Shown: positions 34,735 through 43,670 of the stretch, piece by piece
Numbering within the stretch: position 1 is the stretch's first letter
Layout of the letters: every line of letters begins with the position of its first letter
NCBI RefSeq assembly: GCF_000472785.1
Contig: NZ_AXAL01000009.1
Coordinates: forward strand, 124,001 to 188,000
Reading direction: 5' to 3'
Length of the DNA: 64,000 nt
Source of the DNA: Mesorhizobium loti CJ3sym
GTDB lineage: Bacteria > Pseudomonadota > Alphaproteobacteria > Rhizobiales > Rhizobiaceae
The notes under the pieces: model-generated
The model's database searches: none
What the model saw: the letters and a program-made list of their open reading frames with translations, nothing else
Told to the model about the DNA's origin: nothing
Made by a program: the position numbers and the translations under genes

Positions 34735-35379
34735 TCACGACCCGCCCGGCGCTGCCGCGATGGCCTTCTCGACGGTGGGCAGGATGCGTTCGATCATCAC
34801 GTCGACCCCGCGAGCGTTCGGATGCAGGCCATCCTCGAGCCGCAGGCCAGGTTGGCCGGCGACGCCATCGAGGAAGAACGGGTAGAGCGTGATATCGTAT
34901 TTCTTCGCCAGGTCCGGAAAGATGGTGTCGAAGGCGGTCTGGTAGTCGGCGCCGAGATTGGGCGCGGCGCGCATGCCGGCCAGGAGCACGGCGATCTTGC
35001 GCTGTTTCAGTCTGCCCAGCATCTCGTCCAGGTTCTTGCGGGTGATATCGGGCGCGACGCCGCGCAGCATGTCGTTGGCGCCGAGTTCGAGGATGACCAG
35101 CTGGGTTCCGTCCGGCACCGACCAGTCGAGCCGAGCCAGGCCGCCGCTCGTGGTGTCGCCGGAAACACCGGCATTGGCGACGGTCACATCATGGCCCTTG
35201 GCGCGCAGCGCTGCCTGAAGCTTGTCGGTGAAACCCTCGCCCGGCCCCAGGCCGAAGCCCGCCATCAGGCTGTCACCGAAGCCGACGATCTTGAAGGGCT
35301 CGGCCCGCGCCGACGAAATGGCGCCGCAAACGGCGAGGAAAAGGATCAAGCCTGCGGCTATCTGGCGTTTGAAAGACAT
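34735..35379 (-). CDS. SGNH/GDSL arylesterase (TesA-like)
   Basis: A 214-residue periplasmic esterase with a signal peptide (MSFKRQIAAGLILFLAVCGAIS...ARA). SGNH blocks are GFGDSLMAGFGL (block I Ser), NAGVSGDT (Gly), LGANDML (Asn) and DGLHPNARG (Asp and His). It is divergent from an ABC transporter with which TesA-like genes are regularly paired (the ybbA-ybbP-tesA arrangement). Likely substrate: acyl or aryl esters. An upstream in-frame ATG at 35424 would add 15 residues before the signal and is less likely. Confidence 0.9.
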   Translation of the reverse strand: MSFKRQIAAGLILFLAVCGAISSARAEPFKIVGFGDSLMAGFGLGPGEGFTDKLQAALRAKGHDVTVANAGVSGDTTSGGLARLDWSVPDGTQLVILELGANDMLRGVAPDITRKNLDEMLGRLKQRKIAVLLAGMRAAPNLGADYQTAFDTIFPDLAKKYDITLYPFFLDGVAGQPGLRLEDGLHPNARGVDVMIERILPTVEKAIAAAPGGS

Positions 35380-35455
35380 GCGGCAGGCCCCATATGACAG
35401 AAAATTCTCTTCGGCTTCCGGCAAGCAGAGCCTTCATCCCTTGATATAGGACACT

Positions 35456-36157
35456 TTGATTTTGACAGAAGCCGTCATCGCGCTGAAAGACGTATCCCTG
35501 ACGCTCGGCGAAGGCGCGTCTTCAGTCCATGTGCTGAAGGGCGTCAGCCTCGAAGTGGGGCGCGGCGAGGCGACCGGCATCGTCGGTCCTTCGGGATCCG
35601 GCAAGTCGACACTGCTGATGGTGCTGGCAGGCCTGGAAAGGGTCGATTCGGGTACGGTACGAATCGCCGGAGAGCTCCTCAACGGCAAAAGCGAGGACCA
35701 GATTGCTTCGTTTCGTGGCCGAAACATTGGCATTGTGTTCCAGTCCTTCCACCTCATCCCCAACATGACGGCGCTCGAAAATGTCGCGGTGCCGCTGGAG
35801 CTGGCCGGCCATGCCGATCCGTTTTCGGTGGCGGCGCGCGAGCTGGCGGCGGTGGGCCTGAGTGACCGCGTCACCCATTATCCCGGCGAACTGTCGGGCG
35901 GCGAACAGCAGCGCGTGGCGATCGCGCGGGCGCTGGCGCCGTCGCCGCGCATCCTGATCGCCGACGAGCCGACCGGCAATCTCGACCAGGCGACGGGGCG
36001 GCAGGTCGCTGACCTGCTGTTCGCCAAGGCAGCCGAACGCGGCATGACGCTGGTGCTGGTCACCCATGATCCCGCGCTCGCGGCGCGCTGCTCGCGCCAG
36101 GTCTCGATGCGCTCGGGACAGATCGAGGCGCCGGCGCCGCTCAAGGTCACTGCCTGA
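35456..36157 (+). CDS. ABC transporter ATP-binding protein (YbbA-like)
   Basis: A 233-residue ATPase of the MacB/LolD type: Walker A GPSGSGKST, Q-loop IVFQSFHLIPNMTALEN, signature LSGGEQQRVAIARAL, Walker B ILIADEPTGNLD, switch His in VTHD. Start is uncertain: TTG at 35456 has AGGA upstream and another TTG lies at 35462. It overlaps the permease gene by one base (TGATG) and forms an ABC pair thought to work with the SGNH esterase. Confidence 0.92.
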   Translation: MILTEAVIALKDVSLTLGEGASSVHVLKGVSLEVGRGEATGIVGPSGSGKSTLLMVLAGLERVDSGTVRIAGELLNGKSEDQIASFRGRNIGIVFQSFHLIPNMTALENVAVPLELAGHADPFSVAARELAAVGLSDRVTHYPGELSGGEQQRVAIARALAPSPRILIADEPTGNLDQATGRQVADLLFAKAAERGMTLVLVTHDPALAARCSRQVSMRSGQIEAPAPLKVTA

Positions 36158-38706
36158 TGCCGTTGGCGCAGACGTTGAGGCTTGCGATCCGCTTCTCGCT
36201 GCGCGAGATGCGCGGCGGCCTGTCCGGGTTCCTGATCTTCCTCGCCTGTATCGCGCTTGGCGTCGCGGCAATCGGCGGCGTCAATTCGGTGGCGCGCTCG
36301 ATCAGCACCAGTGTCGCCAACCAGGGCCAGACGCTGCTTGGCGGCGATCTTCGCTTCGAGATAAACCAGCGCGACGCCAGCCAGGCCGAGCGCGGCTTCC
36401 TCGACGGACTGGGCACCGTTTCGCGCACCGCCAGTATGCGCTCGATGGCGCGTCTTGCCGACGGGTCGGACCAGGCGTTGGTCGAGGCCAAGGCGGTCGA
36501 CGACGCCTATCCGCTCTATGGCGCGCTGGAGACGGAGCCGGCGCTTTCCAAGCAGGACCTGTTCGGCGAGCGCTCCGGCGTTTTCGGCGCGGCGGCACCC
36601 GATCTGCTGTTCGAACGGCTGCATCTCAAGCTCGGCGACCGGCTGAAGCTCGGCACCGCCACCTTCGAACTGCGCGCCACGCTGGTCACCGAGCCGGATG
36701 CGGTGTCCGACGGTTTCGGTTTCGCGCCAAGGCTAATGATCTCGACCGAGGGTCTGGCTGCCACCGGGCTGGTGCAGCCGGGCAGCCTGATCGAAAATGC
36801 CTACAAGATCCGGCTGCCCGCCGACGCCGATGAGGCGCGGCTCAAAGCCATCCAGGGTCAGGCGGCCAGCGACTTTCCGGAGGCCGGCTGGTCGATCCGC
36901 ACGCGCGACAATGCCGCACCGGCGCTGTCCTCCAACATCGAACGCTTCTCGCAGTTCCTGACGCTGGTCGGGCTGACGGCGCTGGTGGTCGGCGGCGTCG
37001 GCGTCGCCAATGCGGTGCGCGCCTATCTCGACGGCAAACGCGGCGTCATCGCCACCTTCAAGAGCTTAGGTGCTTCCGGCGGCTTCGTCTTTGCCGTCTA
37101 TCTCGTGCAGATCCTGATCATTGCCGCGTTGGGCATCGTGCTCGGCCTCGTGCTCGGGGCGCTGATGCCGTTCGTGGCGAGTGACGCACTCCAGTCCGTC
37201 ATTCCGGTGCCGGCGCAAGGCGGTTTCTATCCCGGCGCGCTCGGCATGGCGGCGCTGTTTGGCCTGCTGGTGACGCTGGCCTTCGCGCTGTTGCCGCTCG
37301 GCCGCGCCCGCGACGTGCCGGCCACCGCGCTGTTTCGCGAGATGGGGCTGGAAGGCCGCGGCCAGCCGCGCCTTGTCTATGTCGTTTCGGCGCTCGGCAT
37401 CGCACTGCTGCTGGCGGCGCTGGCAATCCTGTTTTCGGGCGACCAGCGCATCGCCTCGATCTTCGTCGGCGCCACCATCTTCGCCTTCCTGGTGCTGCGC
37501 CTGGTCGGTGCGCTGGTGCAGTGGGTCGCAAAAAAGAGCCCGCGCGTGCGCTTCGTGGCGCTCAGGCTCGCCGTCGGCAACATCCACCGGCCCGGTGCCT
37601 TGACGCCGTCGGTGGTATTGTCGCTGGGGCTCGGGCTGACGCTGCTGGTGACGCTGGCGCTCATCGACGGGAATCTGCGGCAGCAGATCTCCGGCAGCCT
37701 GCCGGAGCGGGCGCCGAACTTCTTCTTCGTCGACATACAGAGCAGCGATGTCGATGCCTTCACCGCGCTGGTCGGCAAGGAGGCGCCACTGGGAACCCTT
37801 GCCAAGGTGCCGATGCTGCGCGGCCGGGTGATGGCGCTGAACGGCGTCGATGTCGACAAGGTCAAAGTGCCGGCCGAAGGCGCCTGGGTGCTGAAAGGCG
37901 ATCGCGGCCTGACCTATGACGCCAAACAGCCGCAAAATGCGACGCTGACCGAAGGCAGCTGGTGGCTGGCCGATTATAGCGGCGAACCGCTGGTCTCGTT
38001 CTCGGCCCAGGAAGGCAAGCAGATCGGGCTGAAGCTTGGCGACACCGTCACCGTCAATGTGCTTGGCCGCAACGTGACGGCCAGGATCGCCAATTTCCGC
38101 GAGGTCCAGTGGGAGACGATGGGCATCAACTTCGTCATGGTGTTCTCGCCCAACACATTCGCGGGCGCCCCGCATGGCTGGATGGCGACGCTGACCGAGA
38201 AGACTGCCACCACTGCGGACGACGCCCGGATCCTCAATGCCGTCACCCGCGCTTTCCCGGCGGTGACGACGGTGCGGGTCAAGGACGCGCTCGATGTGGT
38301 CAACCGGCTGGTCGGGCAGCTCGGCACGGCGATCCGGGCGGCGGCAGGCGTGGCACTGATCGCTTCGGTGCTGGTGCTGGCCGGCGCACTCGCGGCCGGC
38401 AACCGGGCGCGCATCCATGACGCCGTGGTGCTGAAGACGCTGGGCGCCACCAGGCGAACCTTGATCACGGCATTCTCCCTGGAATACATATTGATCGGAC
38501 TGGCCACTGCCATCTTCGCACTGGCCGCCGGTGGGATCGCGGCCTGGTACATTGTCGCCCGCATCATGACGCTGCCATCGCATTTCATGCCGGAAGTGGC
38601 TGTGGCGACCATCGTGTTTTCGCTGGTCATCACAGTCGGCATCGGTCTTGCCGGCACCTGGCGGGTGCTCGGTCAAAAGGCAGCACCGGTGCTGCGCGAG
38701 CTGTAA
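36157..38706 (+). CDS. FtsX-like ABC permease (YbbP-like)
   Basis: An 849-residue inner-membrane protein with one N-terminal helix, a large periplasmic domain (about 45-255), a three-helix FtsX block (about 260-395), two further helices, a second periplasmic domain, and a second FtsX block ending the protein. This is the duplicated layout of the YbbP/LolE-related family. Partner of the ATPase encoded just upstream; substrate unknown, possibly lipid or lipoprotein related. Confidence 0.92.
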   Translation: MPLAQTLRLAIRFSLREMRGGLSGFLIFLACIALGVAAIGGVNSVARSISTSVANQGQTLLGGDLRFEINQRDASQAERGFLDGLGTVSRTASMRSMARLADGSDQALVEAKAVDDAYPLYGALETEPALSKQDLFGERSGVFGAAAPDLLFERLHLKLGDRLKLGTATFELRATLVTEPDAVSDGFGFAPRLMISTEGLAATGLVQPGSLIENAYKIRLPADADEARLKAIQGQAASDFPEAGWSIRTRDNAAPALSSNIERFSQFLTLVGLTALVVGGVGVANAVRAYLDGKRGVIATFKSLGASGGFVFAVYLVQILIIAALGIVLGLVLGALMPFVASDALQSVIPVPAQGGFYPGALGMAALFGLLVTLAFALLPLGRARDVPATALFREMGLEGRGQPRLVYVVSALGIALLLAALAILFSGDQRIASIFVGATIFAFLVLRLVGALVQWVAKKSPRVRFVALRLAVGNIHRPGALTPSVVLSLGLGLTLLVTLALIDGNLRQQISGSLPERAPNFFFVDIQSSDVDAFTALVGKEAPLGTLAKVPMLRGRVMALNGVDVDKVKVPAEGAWVLKGDRGLTYDAKQPQNATLTEGSWWLADYSGEPLVSFSAQEGKQIGLKLGDTVTVNVLGRNVTARIANFREVQWETMGINFVMVFSPNTFAGAPHGWMATLTEKTATTADDARILNAVTRAFPAVTTVRVKDALDVVNRLVGQLGTAIRAAAGVALIASVLVLAGALAAGNRARIHDAVVLKTLGATRRTLITAFSLEYILIGLATAIFALAAGGIAAWYIVARIMTLPSHFMPEVAVATIVFSLVITVGIGLAGTWRVLGQKAAPVLREL

Positions 38707-38854
38707 TTTCAGGGCCGGAGCGGCCAACCCGGATTAAATCTTGGTAAGGATGAGGCTCGGAAAGCCGGGGAATCGGCATTTCGCTGCCTCACGAACCGTT
38801 ACATCCGGTTACGGTCTTGTTCTTGACGCGAATAACCATCATATTTCGCCACAG

Positions 38855-38915
38855 GCATGCTGGAGTCCCGCCAGCGGCGCCTGGGTCCGTAAGAGGCCCG
38901 ACACCGGACGGGACA
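38855..38915 (+). ncRNA. ybhL leader RNA motif (candidate)
   Basis: Directly upstream of the ybhL-type gene. GTCCCG (38866-38871) pairs with CGGGAC (38910-38915), enclosing CCAG-CGGCGC-CTGG (38872-38885) and GGGTC-CGTAAGA-GGCCC (38884-38900). A structured leader upstream of ybhL in Hyphomicrobiales is a known Rfam-type motif (ybhL); its function is not established. TTGTTC and CATATT 17 bases apart (near 38829-38845) could be the promoter. Confidence 0.6.
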
Positions 38916-38934
38916 GAAGCAATAGAGGATTCCA

Positions 38935-39708
38935 ATGGCTGATCCCATTCGCAACTATCAGACGTCGGCGGTGCCCGGCGTTCGCGCCGACATCGATCAG
39001 GGTCTGCGCGCATATATGATCAAGGTCTACAATCTGATGGGGCTTGGCCTCCTCATCACGGGTCTTGCCGCCGTCGGCACGATCATGCTGGCCACCACCA
39101 CCGATCCGGCTTCGGCTGTCGCAACGCTGCCCAGCGGCGAGATGCTGACGTCCTTCGGCTACGCGATCTTCGGCTCGCCGCTGCGCTGGGTGGTGATGCT
39201 GGCGCCGCTGGCCGCCGTGTTCTTCCTGTCGTTCAGGATCCAGTCGATGAGCGTCGCTGCCGCGCAGACCACGTTCTGGGTCTATGCCGGTCTCGTCGGC
39301 CTGTCGCTGTCGTCGATCTTCCTGGTCTACACCACGGCCAGCATTTCGCAGACCTTTTTCGCCACGGCCGCCGCCTTCGGCGCGCTGTCGCTGTTCGGCT
39401 ACACGACCAAGCGCGACCTGACGGCGATGGGCTCGTTCCTGATCATGGGCGTGTTCGGCATCATCATCGCGTCGGTGATCAACATCTTCCTGCAGTCGTC
39501 GGCGCTGTCCTTCGCCGTGTCGGCGATCGGCGTGCTGGTCTTCGCCGGCCTCACCGCCTATGACACGCAGAAGATCAAGGAAATGTATTTCGATGGTGAC
39601 GCTTCCGATGTCGCCGGCCGCAAGGCCATCATGGGCGCGCTGAGGCTCTACCTCGACTTCATCAACCTGTTCATGTTCCTGCTCCAGTTCATGGGCGACC
39701 GCCGCTAA
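38935..39708 (+). CDS. ybhL: Bax inhibitor-1 family membrane protein (YbhL/TMBIM)
   Basis: A 257-residue inner-membrane protein with seven predicted helices: LMGLGLLITGLAAVGTIML, LRWVVMLAPLAAVFFL, TFWVYAGLVGLSLSSIFLVYT, FFATAAAFGALSLFGYTT, GSFLIMGVFGIIIASVIN, LSFAVSAIGVLVFAGLTAYDTQKIKEMY, and a last one near LYLDFINLFMFLLQFM. The AYDTQ motif with its acidic residue is diagnostic for BI-1/TMBIM proteins, which leak Ca2+ or H+. A strong terminator follows. Confidence 0.95.
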   Translation: MADPIRNYQTSAVPGVRADIDQGLRAYMIKVYNLMGLGLLITGLAAVGTIMLATTTDPASAVATLPSGEMLTSFGYAIFGSPLRWVVMLAPLAAVFFLSFRIQSMSVAAAQTTFWVYAGLVGLSLSSIFLVYTTASISQTFFATAAAFGALSLFGYTTKRDLTAMGSFLIMGVFGIIIASVINIFLQSSALSFAVSAIGVLVFAGLTAYDTQKIKEMYFDGDASDVAGRKAIMGALRLYLDFINLFMFLLQFMGDRR

Positions 39709-39751
39709 GGCTTGGTTCGCATCATGGTCTGACTGGACCATCAACTTCCGG

Positions 39752-39782
39752 AAGGGCGGCCCAACGGCCGCCCTTTTCTTTT
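39752..39782 (+). terminator. ybhL terminator
   Basis: AAGGGCGGCC (39752-39761), loop CAAC, GGCCGCCCTT (39766-39775), then TTCTTTT. Textbook intrinsic terminator. Confidence 0.85.
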
Positions 39783-39831
39783 GTGTCGGCCTTTGCTGTT
39801 ATTGCGGGCAGATAGAAGGCTTGCACAAAGA

Positions 39832-40401
39832 ATGAGCAGTATTGTGATTCGGACGGCCAGCGTGGCCGACCTCGACGCCATCACCAAAATCTACGCCGAC
39901 GCGGTGACACATGGCACGGCGAGCTACGAGCTGGAGCCGCCCAGTCGCGCCGAGATGGGCACGCGATTCGACTCACTCACGGCCGGCGGCTTTCCCTATC
40001 TGGTCGCGGACAAAGACGATGTGGTGCTCGGCTATGCCTATGCCGGCGCCTTTCGGCCGCGCCCGGCCTATCGCTTCATCGTCGAGGATTCAGTCTATGT
40101 CGCGCCTCAAGCCAAGGGCCAGGGCGTCGGCCTCATGCTGATGCAGGCCCTGATCGCGGCGGCCGAGGCGGCGGGCTTTCGCCAGATCGTCGCGGTGATC
40201 GGCGACGGCCATCCCGACAGCGCCTCGGTCAAGCTGCACGAAAAGCTGGGCTTTTGCCATTCGGGTCGGCTCGAAGGTTCCGGCTACAAACACGGGCGCT
40301 GGCTGGACACGGTGTTCATGCAACTGTCGCTGAACGGCGGGGCATCGCTGCCGCCTGATCCGGGTTCATTGCCCGAGCGGAAGTTTCTCAAGCAAAAATA
40401 A
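39832..40401 (+). CDS. GNAT N-acetyltransferase (phosphinothricin acetyltransferase-like)
   Basis: A 189-residue acetyltransferase: MSSIVIRTASVADLDAITKIYADAVTHGTASYE, then YAYAGAFRPRPAYRFIVEDSVYV and the acetyl-CoA loop PQAKGQGVGLMLMQALI, and C-terminal LHEKLGFCHSGRLEGSGYKHGRWLDTVFMQ. This is the PAT/bar-like GNAT subgroup that acetylates phosphinothricin, methionine sulfone or related amines; the true substrate is unknown. Confidence 0.9.
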   Translation: MSSIVIRTASVADLDAITKIYADAVTHGTASYELEPPSRAEMGTRFDSLTAGGFPYLVADKDDVVLGYAYAGAFRPRPAYRFIVEDSVYVAPQAKGQGVGLMLMQALIAAAEAAGFRQIVAVIGDGHPDSASVKLHEKLGFCHSGRLEGSGYKHGRWLDTVFMQLSLNGGASLPPDPGSLPERKFLKQK

Positions 40402-40411
40402 TAGCTTAAGC

Positions 40412-40792
40412 CTAAACCAGCTTCAACTTACTGTCGAAGACGCCAAGCACGCGGCCAAGCTCCTGGCCGCGTTTGAGAATGCGGCCGCCGGCGGCGATGA
40501 CGGCGAAGGCGCCCTGCTTGCGCGCCAGTTTCGGATCCTTGACGATCTGGAACAGCGGCACTTCGCTGGCACGGCGGAAGACGGAAAACACGGCCCTGTC
40601 GGTTAGATGATCGATGGCGTAATCGCGCCATTCATTGGCGGCGACCATACGTCCGTAGAGTCTGAGGATCTGGTCCAGTTCGCGCCGCTCGAAGCGCACC
40701 GGTTGATCGAGGCGCTCGCGTCGCGCCTCGTGCAGCGGGATTAATATTGCGGATGCGTCCCCATCCCCCATCCCGCCGCTGTCGTCAGTCAT
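40412..40792 (-). CDS. DUF2794 family protein
   Basis: A 126-residue alphaproteobacterial protein: FERRELDQILRLYGRMVAANEWRDYAIDHLTDRAVFSVFRRASEVPLFQIVKDPKLARKQGAFAVIAAGGRILKRGQEL. This matches DUF2794, of unknown function. ATG at 40792 has GAGGGATCGAGG upstream; the frame extends farther but without family similarity. Confidence 0.88.
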   Translation of the reverse strand: MTDDSGGMGDGDASAILIPLHEARRERLDQPVRFERRELDQILRLYGRMVAANEWRDYAIDHLTDRAVFSVFRRASEVPLFQIVKDPKLARKQGAFAVIAAGGRILKRGQELGRVLGVFDSKLKLV

Positions 40793-40974
40793 GCCTCGAT
40801 CCCTCAAAATGAATCTTTGCCAACCAAAGTTGGCCCCTTCGCGCTGCAATTGCAAGAGCCGGCGAAGCGGTGGCGGCGCCGCGCCGTTTTTGTGGCGTCC
40901 AGTCACTTTTGTAATGCGGCGTGTTGGAATTGGTGATGCTTCGCCACATTCTCGCCATTTTTTATCCGCGCTCA

Positions 40975-41166
40975 TGCCCCAATGTCCGACGAATTTACCG
41001 GTGTTGCCTGAGACGGTTCGGTCCGGCACCGGCTCGTAAACCCCAAGCCCCCCGCCCACGGGTCTGCGTCGGATCGAACCAACCTCGGTTTTTCCTCGGA
41101 AAAATCGGGTGCGACGATCCCAAAACTAAATGACCGACGTCAGAAGCAAGCTGACGTCGGTTTTTT
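40975..41166 (+). ncRNA. Candidate structured small RNA ending in a strong terminator
   Basis: A 500-base stretch without a gene holds a chain of stem-loops on the plus strand: CCGGTG...CACCGG (40999-41032 region), CGGATCG/CGATCC closing a domain (41070-41120) with the hairpin CGGTTTTTCC/GGAAAAATCG inside, then a terminator. No plausible coding frame. A -10-like TTATCC lies at 40962-40967 but no clear -35. Size and long-range pairing would suit 6S RNA or a trans-acting small RNA, but I cannot confirm a family. Confidence 0.45.
41133..41166 (+). terminator. Strong intrinsic terminator
   Basis: CCGACGTCAG (41134-41143), loop AAGCAAG, CTGACGTCGG (41151-41160), then six T. No plus-strand gene precedes it for 700 bases except the candidate small RNA. 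Confidence 0.85.
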
Positions 41167-41180
41167 CATGCCTGCCGTCC

Positions 41181-41226
41181 AGTTAGAGCGGTTCACCCTT
41201 TCACGGAAACGGCGAACGCTCTAACT
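41181..41226. repeat. Palindromic intergenic repeat
   Basis: AGTTAGAGCG (41181-41190) is inverted as CGCTCTAACT (41217-41226), with an inner GTTCACC...GGCGAAC-like pair. It recalls short rhizobial interspersed palindromes and directly precedes another repeat. Confidence 0.7.
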
Positions 41227-41237
41227 CTTTGATTAAT

Positions 41238-41282
41238 GCAATTCCGGACGAAAAACCGCTTCACACTTCTCCTGGAATTGCT
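41238..41282. repeat. Dispersed 45-bp palindromic repeat, copy 2
   Basis: GCAATTCCGGACGAAAAACC...CTGGAATTGC, same element as at 17728 and 52974; it ends 18 bases before the DAO gene start. Confidence 0.85.
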
Positions 41283-41299
41283 CTGGAAGGCAGTAAATA

Positions 41300-42685
41300 A
41301 TGCAAGCCAAGCACAATGGCGACGTGTCGTTCTGGTATGCCGATATCGGCGGTGTCCCGGCCTATCGCCCCCCGCTGCCCGGCGACATCGAGGCCGATGT
41401 CTGCATAGTCGGCGCCGGCTATACCGGTCTGTGGACCGCCTATTATCTGAAGAAGGCGCAGCCCTGGCTGCGCATCGCCATCGTTGAAAAGGAATTCGCC
41501 GGCTACGGCGCTTCGGGCCGCAATGGCGGCTGGCTGTCGGGCGGCTTCAGCTGGTCGCGCGAGAAATACGCAAAGACATCGTCGCGCGGCGCGGTGGTCG
41601 ACATGCAGCGCGCCATGTTCGGCACCGTCGACGAGGTGATCTCGGTGACGCAGGCCGAGGGCATCGACGCCGATATCCGCCGCGTCGACAACATCACCGT
41701 GGCCACCAACGAAGCGCAGCTGCAGCGCGCCAGGGCTGAATATGATGAACTGCTGCGCTGGGACATGCCGCAAGAGCGGCTCGCTTTTCTCGACGCGCGT
41801 GAGGCGCGAGAGCGCATCGCCATCGACAAGGTGCTGGGCGGCTTCGTTGTCCGCAATGTCGCCCGCGTGCAGCCGGCCAAACTCGTGCAGGGGCTTGCGG
41901 CCGCGGTCGTGCGGCTTGGCATTCCCATCTACGAGCAGACGCAGGTTCTGGCGATCGAGAAAGGCAAGGTCACCACCACCAGGGGCATCGTGCGGGCCGA
42001 AAAGATCGTGCGTGCCACCGAAGGCTTCACGGCCGGCATTCCCGGCCTGAAACGCCTCTGGCTGCCGCTCAACAGCGCCATCGTGGTGACCGAGCCGCTG
42101 CCGCAAAAGCTGTGGGGCACGATCGGCTGGAGCGGCTACGAGGTGCTGGGCGATGCCGCGCACACCTATTGCTATGCCCAGCGCACGCGGGAAGGCCGGA
42201 TCGCCATGGGCGGTCGTGGCGTGCCTTACCGCTTCGGCTCGCGCACCGATGTGCGTGGCCAGACCCAGCAGGCGACCATCGACCAATTGCACGAAGTGCT
42301 GACCAGGTTGCTGCCGCAGACGAAGGGCTTGCGCCTCGACCATGCCTGGTGCGGGACGCTTGGCGTGCCGCGCGACTGGTGCACCACCTCAGGCTTCGAT
42401 CGCGAGACCGGCATTGGCTGGGCCGGCGGCTATGTCGGGCTCGGCGTTTCCAGCTCGAACCTGTCGGGTCGCACCTTGCGCGACCTCGTGCTCGGCCACG
42501 ACACCGAGCTGACCCGGCTGCCCTGGGTCAACCGCACGGTCAAGAAATGGGAACCGGAACCGCTGCGCTGGCTCGGCGTCCATTCCATGTACCAGCTCTA
42601 CCGCATCGCCGACCAGCGCGAGGCAAACGGCCTGGGGCGGACGTCCCGGCTGGCCGCTTTCGCCGACCGGCTGACCGGGCATTGA
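41300..42685 (+). CDS. FAD-dependent oxidoreductase, DAO family
   Basis: A 461-residue flavoenzyme. The Rossmann motif is ADVCIVGAGYTGLWTAYYLKK (GxGxxG), followed by GYGASGRNGGWLSGGF, and the C-terminal FAD region has WAGGYVGLGVSSSNLSGRTLRDLV. This matches the DAO family, nearest to gamma-glutamylputrescine oxidase-type enzymes that oxidise amines. The actual substrate is unknown. It lies alone between small elements and the convergent DUF1223 gene. Confidence 0.93.
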   Translation: MQAKHNGDVSFWYADIGGVPAYRPPLPGDIEADVCIVGAGYTGLWTAYYLKKAQPWLRIAIVEKEFAGYGASGRNGGWLSGGFSWSREKYAKTSSRGAVVDMQRAMFGTVDEVISVTQAEGIDADIRRVDNITVATNEAQLQRARAEYDELLRWDMPQERLAFLDAREARERIAIDKVLGGFVVRNVARVQPAKLVQGLAAAVVRLGIPIYEQTQVLAIEKGKVTTTRGIVRAEKIVRATEGFTAGIPGLKRLWLPLNSAIVVTEPLPQKLWGTIGWSGYEVLGDAAHTYCYAQRTREGRIAMGGRGVPYRFGSRTDVRGQTQQATIDQLHEVLTRLLPQTKGLRLDHAWCGTLGVPRDWCTTSGFDRETGIGWAGGYVGLGVSSSNLSGRTLRDLVLGHDTELTRLPWVNRTVKKWEPEPLRWLGVHSMYQLYRIADQREANGLGRTSRLAAFADRLTGH

Positions 42686-42706
42686 AGTCTTTTCAGGCCG
42701 TCTAAA

Positions 42707-43492
42707 TCAGGGTTTGTGGATGAAGGCGGCACCGAGGATGGGGCCGGGCATGCCGTCCTTGCCGACCGACTGCAAAAGCACGGCGCAGCCGCCCTTCTTG
42801 TTGATCTCGCTCATCGGCAGTTCGTAGCGTTGCGCCTTGCCGTGCCACATGCCGGCGGTCTGGATGCCGGTGACCGCGTTCCAGTAGGTCATCTTGCGGC
42901 CGGAGTTCTCGCCCTGGGCGATCTTGACCGTCTGCGGCTGCTCGAAATAGACGATGACGACATGGGCGTCGCTGGGGCCGGATCCGGCATCGCCGGCATC
43001 GATGATCACACGATCGCTGGTGCGGCTGACCTTGATAGGGACGCGAATGCCTTCGCCACCCTTGGCCATGCGGGCAAGCGCGCCGTCGACCTCGCCGCGA
43101 TTGGCGCCGTTGACATGCACGCGGCCGTTGAGGACTGCCTGCGGCGTATAGACGGAGCGGCTGCCGAAGGCGCGCATATAGTCATATTGCCGCTCGGTGT
43201 TTTCCTTGCGGCTCAGCGTGTCCTTCCAGCCGAGATAGTCCCAATAGTCGACGTGATAGGAGAGCGCGACGATGTCTTCCCTGGTGGCCAGTTCGGCAAA
43301 GAACGCATCGGCCGGCGGGCAGGAACTGCAGCCCTGGCTGGTGAACAGTTCGACCACGCCGAGCGGCTTGTCCTGCTGCGGCTTGTCGGCCTGGATCCGC
43401 TCGGCCTCGCCTGCATGGCCAGCCCCGGCAAAGGCAGAAAAGGCCAGCGCTAGGGCTGCCAGCCACAATGATTTTCGCCAGGCCATGATCAT
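42707..43492 (-). CDS. DUF1223 thioredoxin-like periplasmic protein
   Basis: A 261-residue protein with a signal peptide (MAWRKSLWLAALALAFSAFAGAGHA). The core VVELFTSQGCSSCPPADAFFAELA has a thioredoxin-like CxxC (CSSC), then YHVDYWDYLGWKD and FGSRSVYTPQAVLNG, typical of DUF1223. Probably a periplasmic thiol/redox protein of unknown partner. Start at ATG 43492 or six bases later at 43486. Confidence 0.88.
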   Translation of the reverse strand: MIMAWRKSLWLAALALAFSAFAGAGHAGEAERIQADKPQQDKPLGVVELFTSQGCSSCPPADAFFAELATREDIVALSYHVDYWDYLGWKDTLSRKENTERQYDYMRAFGSRSVYTPQAVLNGRVHVNGANRGEVDGALARMAKGGEGIRVPIKVSRTSDRVIIDAGDAGSGPSDAHVVIVYFEQPQTVKIAQGENSGRKMTYWNAVTGIQTAGMWHGKAQRYELPMSEINKKGGCAVLLQSVGKDGMPGPILGAAFIHKP

Positions 43493-43670
43493 TCCAGTTC
43501 CCGCCGGTGGCGCCGGCTTTGTTCTGATTGGCTGAAATATGTGGCAGAAGCGGAAGTCAACGGGAAGTCACGTTGCGGTGAAATTTTTGCCATTGCAGTC
43601 GCAGGTAAGGCCGCAATGGGAGAGGTACTGCATTTCACGGCGCGGTTAGATTCGGGGTAGGATCATCACC

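Noticed and set aside
37066..38727. A 553-codon open frame on the minus strand opposite the FtsX-like permease gene
   Set aside because: Arg/His/Gln-rich low-information translation, typical of an antisense shadow in GC-rich DNA; the plus-strand permease explains the region.
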